Source: Aurantibrevibacter litoralis (GTDB lineage Bacteria; Bacteroidota; Bacteroidia; Flavobacteriales; Flavobacteriaceae). Taken from it: a DNA stretch of 64,000 nucleotides. The stretch is taken from positions 20,965-84,964 of the forward strand of contig NZ_JAYEEQ010000016.1 of NCBI RefSeq assembly GCF_034651555.1, in the 5' to 3' direction. The notes below the pieces were generated by a model. It saw nothing but the letters and a program-made list of their open reading frames with translations, was not told where the DNA came from and made no database searches. The position numbers were made by a program, and so were the translations under genes. Below are positions 17,720 through 24,321 of this stretch, piece after piece; positions within the stretch are counted from its first letter, which is position 1; the number at the start of each line of letters is the position of its first letter.

Positions 17720-18514
17720 TTATGATGCATCTATCGGCTTGCCTAAGGTGGCCAGAATACCCCCATCTACGTACAAAATATGGCCATTTACAAAATCACT
17801 TGCTTTAGACGAAAGGAAAATAGCGGCTCCGGCAAGATCATCAGGATTACCCCATTTTCCCGCAGGCGTTCTACTTAAGATAAAATCGTTAAAAGGATGA
17901 CCTACAGTCCTTAAAGGTGCAGTTTGTGATGTCGCAAAATAACCAGGTCCTATGCCGTTGACCTGAATATTGTATTTCGCCCATTCCGTAGCCATACTCT
18001 TCGTTAACATTTTAAGACCTCCTTTTGCGGCGCTATAGGCTCCCACGCTATCACGACCCACCTCAGACATCATAGAACATATGTTTATGATTTTTCCACT
18101 TTTTTGCGCAATCATCTTCTTTACTACATGTTTAGAAACAATAAAAGGGCTTACCAAATCTACTTCTAGCACTTGCTTAAAATCCTCAACCGGCATATCC
18201 TCTAATAGTGTACGCTTAATAATGCCTGCATTATTGACCAAAATATCTACAGTGCCTACTTCCGATTCTATTTGGGTTATACTTTTAATGACTTGACTTT
18301 CATCGGTAACATCAAAACGATAGCCCACAGCATGTATACCCTGAGATTTATAAATCTCAAGCGCCTCGGTTATGCGCTGCTGGGCAGAATTTCCATTTAC
18401 CACAATTGTCGCCCCAGCCTTTCCTAACCCCATAGCTATTGACATCCCAAGACCGTGGGTGCTTCCTGTGACTAGTGCAACTTTACCTGTTAAATTGAAC
18501 AATGAAATACTCAT
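17720..18514 (-). CDS. kduD: 2-keto-3-deoxygluconate dehydrogenase-type SDR, KduD
   Basis: 264 residues. The SDR core is intact: LFNLTGKVALVTGSTHGLG with the glycine motif at 16-23, NNAG at 94-97, Ser147, Tyr160 and Lys164 in YSAAKGG, and the C-terminal NGHILYVDGG. KduD reduces 3-deoxy-D-glycero-2,5-hexodiulosonate to 2-keto-3-deoxygluconate. It follows kduI after 2 bp, the classic gene pair, which fixes the assignment; the sequence alone would also allow gluconate 5-dehydrogenase. The product KDG is also the product of UxuA at the left end of the window. Confidence 0.9.
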   Translation of the reverse strand: MSISLFNLTGKVALVTGSTHGLGMSIAMGLGKAGATIVVNGNSAQQRITEALEIYKSQGIHAVGYRFDVTDESQVIKSITQIESEVGTVDILVNNAGIIKRTLLEDMPVEDFKQVLEVDLVSPFIVSKHVVKKMIAQKSGKIINICSMMSEVGRDSVGAYSAAKGGLKMLTKSMATEWAKYNIQVNGIGPGYFATSQTAPLRTVGHPFNDFILSRTPAGKWGNPDDLAGAAIFLSSKASDFVNGHILYVDGGILATLGKPIDAS

Positions 18515-18516
18515 AA

Positions 18517-19356
18517 CTATCTTAAGGTATTTATTGTTACAATATCCATATCATTGTAATCTAAATTCTCGCCGGCCATACCCCATATAAAGGTGTAGTT
18601 GGATGTGCCGCAACCACTGTGAATAGACCAAGATGGAGAGATTACAGCCTCATGATTTTGCACCCATATATGTCGTGTTTCATCGGGTTGACCCATAAAG
18701 TGGCAAACAGACTGCCCCTCCGGAACATCCAGATAAAAATAAACCTCCATCCTTCGATCATGCACATGTGCGGGCATTGTATTCCAAACATTTCCTTCCT
18801 TTAATTCTGTAATTCCCATCTGTAACTGACACGTAGTAACAATATCTCCAATAATCAATTGCCTCACCGTTCTTTTGTTCGCCGTGATCTGGTTACCTAA
18901 ATCTAACAAACTTCCGTTAGACACACTAATTTTTTTGGTAACATGACTAACATGTGCAGGTGTTGAATTTAAATAATAGTTAGCTGGTGCTTTTGCGCTA
19001 TCGCTCTTAAAAATAACATTCTTAGAACCACGGGCAATATAAAGCGCATCTTTACGATCCATATCAAATATTTCACCATCCACTTCAATAGTTCCCTTAC
19101 CGCCGATATTAATTATTCCCATTTCCCTGCGTTCAAGAAAATAGTCCGATTTTAGCGGATCTATACTTTCTAGTCGCAATGGTTTTAGTGGAACTGCGGA
19201 ACCCACAATAAATCTGTCATAATGGGTATAGATAAAATGTATTTTGTTTTCCGCCATCAAGGAATTTATGAGAAACTCCTTTCTTAAACTTTTGGCGTCA
19301 TGCTTCTTAATAGCCTTAGGACTAGAACTATGGCGCACTTCATACGATGTGATCAT
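18517..19356 (-). CDS. kduI: 5-keto-4-deoxyuronate isomerase KduI
   Basis: 279 residues, close to the 278 of E. coli KduI. It isomerises 5-keto-4-deoxyuronate (the spontaneous form of unsaturated uronates released by polysaccharide lyases) to 3-deoxy-D-glycero-2,5-hexodiulosonate. The metal ligands are seen as His197, His199, Glu204 (MPAHVHDRRMEVY) and His246 (SWSIHSGCG), each one residue higher than the zinc ligands known in E. coli (196, 198, 203, 245). MEVYFYLDVPEGQSVCHFMGQPDETRH is also typical. It is the first gene of a kduI-kduD operon; upstream lie inverted and direct repeats that look regulatory. Confidence 0.96.
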   Translation of the reverse strand: MITSYEVRHSSSPKAIKKHDAKSLRKEFLINSLMAENKIHFIYTHYDRFIVGSAVPLKPLRLESIDPLKSDYFLERREMGIINIGGKGTIEVDGEIFDMDRKDALYIARGSKNVIFKSDSAKAPANYYLNSTPAHVSHVTKKISVSNGSLLDLGNQITANKRTVRQLIIGDIVTTCQLQMGITELKEGNVWNTMPAHVHDRRMEVYFYLDVPEGQSVCHFMGQPDETRHIWVQNHEAVISPSWSIHSGCGTSNYTFIWGMAGENLDYNDMDIVTINTLR

Positions 19357-19712
19357 TTAGTATTACTTTCGTTTATTATAATTTTATTTCAATTGCTTTA
19401 ATTGGCATTTTCCTACTTTAAAAACATACAATTAGGTAAAAGAAAATAGTCGCTTTACAAAAAATAATTCGATACCTTTTAATTATTGAACGGCTTTCTT
19501 TTTACAAAAAATAAAGTGTGCTAAAATAGTTCGTTCAATATGCTAAGACATTCAAGTCGTTGCGCGCATGATTATGTGCCTGAAAATATGATGTGCCTAA
19601 AACAATTAAAATGTGAAAAATGTTTTTTCTTAGGCATGAATTTTAAATATACAAAAAGTTTTTAACAAGACCTGAATATAATAGATCCCAAAAAAACCTA
19701 CCCCATCTTCAT
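19357..19712. promoter_or_regulatory. kduI upstream region with repeated operator-like motifs
   Basis: A 356-bp AT-rich stretch between kduI and the sulfatase with no gene. It contains an 8-bp perfect inverted repeat ATTGAACG/CGTTCAAT (19485-19492 and 19532-19539), a repeated TTTACAAAAAATAA at about 19455 and 19501, two direct copies of ATGTGCCTRAAA at 19574 and 19591 (17-bp period), and an inverted TTAGGCA at 19630-19636 facing TGCCTAA at 19594-19600. These are candidate binding sites for kduI control. The same region must end the sulfatase transcript, but no clear terminator is seen. Confidence 0.45.
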
Positions 19713-21374
19713 TTATTCCAGCCAATTTTCATCTTTATATTTTTGAATAAATTTTTGATCAAGTTCACCGGAATCCTTATACGTTTTCCGAAGTTCGGTA
19801 AGTTCTGTTTTTAATTGCTGTACCACTTCGGCATACGCAGGATCGTGATATACATTGTTCATTTCGTTAGGATCTGCTTTTCTGTCATAAAGTTCCCACT
19901 CGTCTACATCGTAATAAAAATGAATAAGCTTATAGTCCTTATTTACAATGGCATAGTGCCGCTTAACCATGTGTACTGCCGGGTATTCATAATAATGATA
20001 ATACACACTGTTCCGTGTCCAGCTTTCTTTGTGTCCTTTTAGTAAAGGCACCAAACTTTCGCCTTGCATATCATCTGGAGCTGCAATGCCGGCGGCTTCC
20101 AACAAGGTTTGGGCAAAGTCTAGATTCTGTACCATTTCATCTTCCGTGGTTCCGGGTTGTATTACATGTGGCCAACGGATTAGTAAAGGTGTCTTGAATG
20201 ATTCGTTGTACGCAAACCGTTTGTCGAACCAACCGTGTTCACCCAAGTAAAACCCTTGATCCGAGGTATACACCACAATGGTATTATCTGCGAGTGCGCT
20301 ATCATCCAGATAATCCAGCACGCGACCAACATTTTCATCTACTGAGGCTATGGTGCCCAAATAGTCTTGCATATACCGTTGGTATTTCCATTTCATTTTT
20401 TCGGTATCCGTCATCGTAGGCCAATGCGTTTTAAAATACGCACCGATTGAATCGATCACAGGATCGTATTTGGCTTTTTGTTCTGCATTGGCACGACCAT
20501 AAGGCCCGTAGAAGCTATTCTCAAATTCCGCAATCTCAGGTGTAACACCTTCCTTGGCTGTCACAATTTCGGGCCGCACCTTGCTATCGTGGCTATACAT
20601 CATATGCTTTAAGAGATTCATCTCGGCCGTTTTGGCAGCGGTTCCCCTATTTTCATAGGTATCAAACAAGGTTTCAGGCTCCGGAAAAGTCATTTTGGAA
20701 AATTCTTTAAATTTTTCCGGACTCGGCCACCATGGCCTATGGGGTGCCTTATGCAAATACATCAACATAAAGGGTTTTTGCGTATCGCGCTCATGCTGTA
20801 ACCAATTTAGCGTAAGATCGGTGATAATATCTGTAACATAACCGGTTATGTTTATGGTGTCTCCATTTTTTTTGATAAAATCCGGGTTAATGTAGTAGCC
20901 CTGACCGGGTAAAATGATGGACTCGTCTACGCCTTTAGGATTATTTCCAAAATGCAATTTCCCAAAAATGGCCGTCTGATACCCTGCCTTTTGAAACAAC
21001 TGCGGAAACGTGGTCTGGGTCGTATCAAACGGACTCCGATTGTCAATTTTTCCATTGAGGTGAGAAAACTTTCCGGTAAGTATGGTGGCTCTAGAAGGGG
21101 CACAAATGGAATTAGTGACCGATGCATTTGTAAACCGCATGCCCTCCTTAGCAATACGATCTATTTGAGGTGTCTTTAGTAATTTATCACTATACGCACT
21201 TAAAGCTTGGTACGCATGGTCATCGGACATAATAAACAAAATATTAGGTCTTTCTTTGGTAGTTGGGGCTGGTTCATGATCTTTACAGGAGACAGCGACG
21301 AGTACCGTTAGTACTAGTAGGAATCTCATTAATCTCCCACCTGTAATGGGCAATACATTTTGTTTTGACATCAT
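19713..21374 (-). CDS. S1-family (formylglycine) sulfatase lipoprotein
   Basis: 553 residues from the ATG at 21374. The frame extends to a GTG at 21401, but ATG 21374 (or the next codon) has AAGAAAG just upstream and gives a lipoprotein signal with Cys30 (VAVSC). The sulfatase core is clear: RPNILFIMSDDHA with metal Asp51/Asp52, the formylglycine signature CAPSRATILTG with Cys91, GKLHFG, a KAPHRPW block, TSDQGFYLGEHGW and a DUF4976-like C-terminus (ELYDRKADPNEMNNVY). It removes sulfate esters from carbohydrate. The DDHAYQALSAY start resembles the S1_11 group, which includes GlcNAc-6-sulfatases, but the substrate is not certain. The Cys must be matured to formylglycine by an enzyme not found in this window. 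Confidence 0.93.
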   Translation of the reverse strand: MMSKQNVLPITGGRLMRFLLVLTVLVAVSCKDHEPAPTTKERPNILFIMSDDHAYQALSAYSDKLLKTPQIDRIAKEGMRFTNASVTNSICAPSRATILTGKFSHLNGKIDNRSPFDTTQTTFPQLFQKAGYQTAIFGKLHFGNNPKGVDESIILPGQGYYINPDFIKKNGDTINITGYVTDIITDLTLNWLQHERDTQKPFMLMYLHKAPHRPWWPSPEKFKEFSKMTFPEPETLFDTYENRGTAAKTAEMNLLKHMMYSHDSKVRPEIVTAKEGVTPEIAEFENSFYGPYGRANAEQKAKYDPVIDSIGAYFKTHWPTMTDTEKMKWKYQRYMQDYLGTIASVDENVGRVLDYLDDSALADNTIVVYTSDQGFYLGEHGWFDKRFAYNESFKTPLLIRWPHVIQPGTTEDEMVQNLDFAQTLLEAAGIAAPDDMQGESLVPLLKGHKESWTRNSVYYHYYEYPAVHMVKRHYAIVNKDYKLIHFYYDVDEWELYDRKADPNEMNNVYHDPAYAEVVQQLKTELTELRKTYKDSGELDQKFIQKYKDENWLE

Positions 21375-21773
21375 TTCTTTCTTATGGTTTATATGGTTCA
21401 CCGGCGCCTTAACTGTACAGCACCCGCAGTATATAGTAATCTCATGCGTTTAAAATTACAGTTTATTTTTAACTTTTACCCAGGAGAAGCACAATGCCGT
21501 TTCTACGTGTAATGCGTTTTACTTTTTATGTAACCTTCTCACAGCGATTCTCTAATTCGTAAATCTGGACATGCCTTTTGTAGTCTGAATCTAAAGATTG
21601 GGTAGAACAACGCAATATCAATGATGGGTTCTTGAATTTGGACGGGGGATCCTGAAACATTAATTACCGACAAAAGACCGCATTTATCGATGAAATACCA
21701 ATTTTAACATTTTTTGATCATCTAAATCGGTAGTATGGCCGTACATAATGTAAATCAAAAATATCTGTATATT
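21375..21773. promoter_or_regulatory. Divergent intergenic region, sulfatase / OmpA-like gene
   Basis: About 400 bp without a supported gene, between the minus-strand sulfatase and the plus-strand OmpA-like lipoprotein. It must hold both promoters, but no strong TAnnTTTG box with a matched -33 element is seen. An in-frame ATG at 21735 would extend the OmpA-like gene by 13 residues and is not favoured. No repeats or RNA genes are recognised. Confidence 0.3.
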
Positions 21774-22607
21774 ATGAAAAAAATTTCATTAAGTATTTTG
21801 GCTATTGCACTTTTAGCCTCCTGTGTTTCCAAGAAAAAATACGTACAATTAGAACAGGAAAAGGGTGAAATTCAAAGCCAACTCACCAAAACTGCCGTTG
21901 AAAAAGAAGAATTAGAGGCAAAATTTACAGCCATTCAACAGCGCGTAGATGAGTATAACCGAAAGATAAATTCGCTTACGCAAGAAAATGATGCTAAATT
22001 AGTAAGTGTCGACGGTATAGTACTGATCTCAGAAAACACAAAAAGAACAATGCGCGAGACCCTTAAAAAGATAGATCCCGCTACATTAGGCGAAGCAAAC
22101 ACCTTAAAGGACTCTATGAATTTAGCTGTTTCGTATAATCTTCAAAAATCATTAGACAATTCAAATTTTAATGAAGATGAAGATATTGCCATTAATATTG
22201 ACGAAACAGTGGTTATGATTTCTATTTCGGATAAGTTGCTTTTTAATACAGCCAGCTATGGCATCAACAAAAAAGCTGATGATATCTTGGGAAAAATTGC
22301 ATCGGTGATCAATTCAGAACCAAGTATTGAAGTGATGGTAGAAGGCCATACCGATCCGAGAACTATTAATACCGAAAAGATTACGGATAACTGGGATTTA
22401 AGTGTGTTGCGAGCTACATCAGTAGTGCGTAAACTCCAAAATGATTTTAATGTAGCTCCAGAAAAACTCATTGCATCCGGACGCAGCAGTTATCAACCGA
22501 TTGTTGCTAATGATACCAAAGAGAATATGGCTAAAAATAGAAGAACACGCATTGTGATTTTACCAAATATCGATAAATTCTTTGCGCTCATGGCTTCGAA
22601 CGAATAA
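21774..22607 (+). CDS. OmpA/MotB-type peptidoglycan-binding lipoprotein
   Basis: 277 residues from the ATG at 21774, which places a short lipoprotein signal with Cys17 (LLASC) at the N-terminus. Residues about 20-90 form a charged coiled coil (QLEQEKGEIQSQLTKTAVEKEELEAKF). The C-terminal half is an OmpA-like domain: LLFNTASYGINKKADDILGKIASVI, VMVEGHTDPR, NWDLSVLRATSVVRKL and the closing GRSSYQPIVANDTKENMAKNRRTRIVI. It should link the outer membrane to peptidoglycan in the periplasm. It is monocistronic, followed by a good terminator at 22632-22666. Confidence 0.92.
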   Translation: MKKISLSILAIALLASCVSKKKYVQLEQEKGEIQSQLTKTAVEKEELEAKFTAIQQRVDEYNRKINSLTQENDAKLVSVDGIVLISENTKRTMRETLKKIDPATLGEANTLKDSMNLAVSYNLQKSLDNSNFNEDEDIAINIDETVVMISISDKLLFNTASYGINKKADDILGKIASVINSEPSIEVMVEGHTDPRTINTEKITDNWDLSVLRATSVVRKLQNDFNVAPEKLIASGRSSYQPIVANDTKENMAKNRRTRIVILPNIDKFFALMASNE

Positions 22608-22631
22608 AACTATCCTTATTGAATTTGCTTT

Positions 22632-22666
22632 AAAAAGCGGTACCCTATTGGTGTATCGCTTTTTTT
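22632..22666 (+). terminator. Rho-independent terminator after the OmpA-like gene
   Basis: AAAAAGCGGTAC pairs with a distal GTATCGCTTTTT across a short loop and runs into eight T residues. It lies 24 bp after the OmpA-like stop codon. Confidence 0.85.
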
Positions 22667-22679
22667 TATGGCATCGCTA

Positions 22680-22845
22680 TTCCGAGTATCACATTTCGGT
22701 CTCGGCTATGAGTAGTTGCGTGGTTTAGCGATTATCCGCCTCGGGCGGAACGCATCGAACTGAAAAACCTCGCGGATTTTCAGAAGTAGGCGAGAACCTG
22801 TCTGCCGACAGGCAGACAAGCAATTTCGTATTGCCATTGTTGGCA
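22680..22845. repeat. Palindrome-rich intergenic element
   Basis: Contains CCGCCTCGGGCGG (about 22738-22750) and the perfect palindrome GTCTGCC-GACA-GGCAGAC (22800-22817). The sequence around them (GTGGTTTAGCGATTATCCGCC and similar) is noticeably more GC-rich than its flanks. Palindromes of this kind recur in the window (63346-63364, 62794-62814) and look like a REP-like interspersed family. It borders the GIY-YIG/restriction-remnant segment, so it may mark the edge of an inserted block. Confidence 0.5.
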
Positions 22846-23724
22846 TTAGTTATTTATTCTTTCTTGTACTTCTTTAAATGTCAGTCCGTCTTTATTTACC
22901 CATTCTGAAAACCCATTGGAGTTTCGTCCTAAAATCATATTTGAAGCGGCACTTGGACTATTAAATACAGCATCTTCAGCGAAGATTAACTTATCTCCAT
23001 CTTCAATCATAATTTTCGTTTCTAGTAATTTTCTTCGCATGTTTCTGTACGTCTCAGTGCATGAATTTGAGAGCGATTTCTTTGCTTCACTTCCTTTTGC
23101 AACAATGTATCCTTGGTCAGTTTCAGTCATTGTTGCTTTGAAAGTTTTCGTCTTGATGAAATAAGTTTCGTGAATTTCGGACTTAGATTCAGGTAATGGA
23201 AAGTCTTTCGGTGTTACAGTCGATGAAATCAAAAAATTAAATCCCATTACAGGAAGGATGAGCTTTATTTGTTCCAAAAAATACTCCATGTCAGAAATGT
23301 CGGCTTCATGAAGAGTTGGTAAACTCGGGGAATTTCCATTGTCAATTTGGGCGGTCTTAGCTTCCAAAGCAAGTTGTACTAATCTCGACTCTAAATATCT
23401 GATTTGCGTCTTTGTCAGTAGTTCGTCTTTACTCACAAAAAAAATGAGTTCTTTAAAGTCTTTGTTAGGGTCACTTAAGTGTTGCTTTAATCTTGCTTTT
23501 ATATTTTCTGCTTCCCCGATATATATTTTCTCGTCAAACGCTTCGTCCGTTGGGTCGCCCTTCAAGCAATAAATACCTGGGTTTTCAAATTCTGGTCTGT
23601 GCATGATTTTATTGACTGAAGCTCTTGGACTGTAAATAGCCTTACCAACCCAATTTCCAATTTCGCTGAGTCTTGGTCCGTAAGCAGTTCCGTCAATCAT
23701 GTAAACTGTTAGTTTCTTTCCCAT
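22846..23724 (-). CDS. GIY-YIG domain protein with DUF4357-like C-terminus
   Basis: 292 residues. Residues about 50-118 hold a GIY-YIG nuclease-type domain: NPGIYCLKG, then EKIYIGEAENIKARLKQHL, with a later Glu in YLESRLVQLALEAK. The middle (PVMGFNFLIS) is the usual linker, and the C-terminus has a DUF4357-type module: GYIVAKGSEAKKSLSNSCTETYRNMRRKLLE, then SPSAASNMILGRNSNGFSEWVNKDGLTFKEV. Such proteins are common in genome islands, and a nucleic-acid cleavage or defence role is suspected but not proven. The first motif is GIY and the second YIG, so both catalytic elements are present. It starts 3 bp after the stop of a restriction-endonuclease-like remnant. Confidence 0.85.
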   Translation of the reverse strand: MGKKLTVYMIDGTAYGPRLSEIGNWVGKAIYSPRASVNKIMHRPEFENPGIYCLKGDPTDEAFDEKIYIGEAENIKARLKQHLSDPNKDFKELIFFVSKDELLTKTQIRYLESRLVQLALEAKTAQIDNGNSPSLPTLHEADISDMEYFLEQIKLILPVMGFNFLISSTVTPKDFPLPESKSEIHETYFIKTKTFKATMTETDQGYIVAKGSEAKKSLSNSCTETYRNMRRKLLETKIMIEDGDKLIFAEDAVFNSPSAASNMILGRNSNGFSEWVNKDGLTFKEVQERINN

Positions 23725-23727
23725 AAT

Positions 23728-23979
23728 CTATCCGATTGTATAATTTCCTTTGTTGCTTTTGTATTCATCATTGTGTAGGCTACATTTGCATTGTATAATA
23801 CCTTCTTTTTTAACTTCAATCCAGAATCTACCATCGACACCGCCATCTTTTCCAGACTTAAAAATCTCAACTTTTATGTTTTGTTCTTTTGCAATAACAG
23901 ATGCTGCTAAAATTTCAAATTCTCTGTCATTTAATTTTGAGAAGTCATAGTCCGTTATCTTAATTAGTTTGATCCAAAT
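23728..23979 (-). pseudogene. Remnant of an Mrr-type restriction endonuclease N-terminal domain
   Basis: An open minus-strand frame of 83 codons, without an ATG, reads KITDYDFSKLNDREFEILAA, then VEIFKSGKDGGVDGRFW and GIIQCK before ending in TIG-stop at 23728. The D-x-x-x-L-x-x-x-E-F-E opening, the SGKDGG(I/V)DGRF block and the QCK motif are the catalytic core pattern of Mrr/restriction-endonuclease-like domains in bacterial defence proteins. A stop lies just upstream and no start codon exists, and the protein ends right after QCK, so this is most likely a truncated relic. An unusual start codon (ATT/ATA) for a tiny protein is the alternative. Confidence 0.55.
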
Positions 23980-24321
23980 TTACGGAATAATAATTCTCAA
24001 TTTTTAGGACGGCTTTTTTGCATTTGCCGCAACGTAAAAATTTGTTACCTAAAAAACAGTTAACCAAAATTAGCCTTATTTTGAGCTGCAATTATGCTTT
24101 AAATAGTGTATATTTAGCATTGTAAAGTACTCCAAACAGGCTACTACAGGTACGCTAACCAAAACCATTATGGATACTATGGCTAAAGTGAAAGCAATTC
24201 AAAAAAAGACACAGATAAAAGTGTCTCATTATGCATTGCCACACTGCAGTACCAAATTTGGTTACCGTAACCAAATCTCAGCAAACAACGACCATTAACT
24301 TTGCTCTAATACCGAAGCACC
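23980..24321. promoter_or_regulatory. Upstream region of the molybdenum hydroxylase gene with TAACCAAA sites and a 21-bp palindrome
   Basis: No supported gene in 342 bp. The motif TAACCAAA occurs three times in direct orientation (24061-24068, 24156-24163, 24268-24275) and once inverted (24257-24264). The last pair forms a perfect 10-bp-arm palindrome ATTTGGTTAC-C-GTAACCAAAT at 24256-24276, 45 bp before the ATG. It overlaps a second palindrome, ACCAAATTTGGT, at 24251-24262. This is a strong candidate operator for the downstream gene. Confidence 0.55.

Noticed and set aside
19713..21401. GTG start at 21401 for the sulfatase
   Set aside because: It gives an over-long charged N-region before the lipoprotein signal; ATG 21374 has a purine-rich site just upstream and fits better.
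22680..22845. Possible integron attC-like cassette site next to the GIY-YIG gene
   Set aside because: No RYYYAAC/GTTRRRY core pair could be found, and no integron integrase is present.
24170..24298. A 42-codon plus-strand frame starting MDTMAKVKAIQKK
   Set aside because: It contains the operator-like palindrome, has no recognisable domain, and ends just before the hydroxylase start; probably chance.
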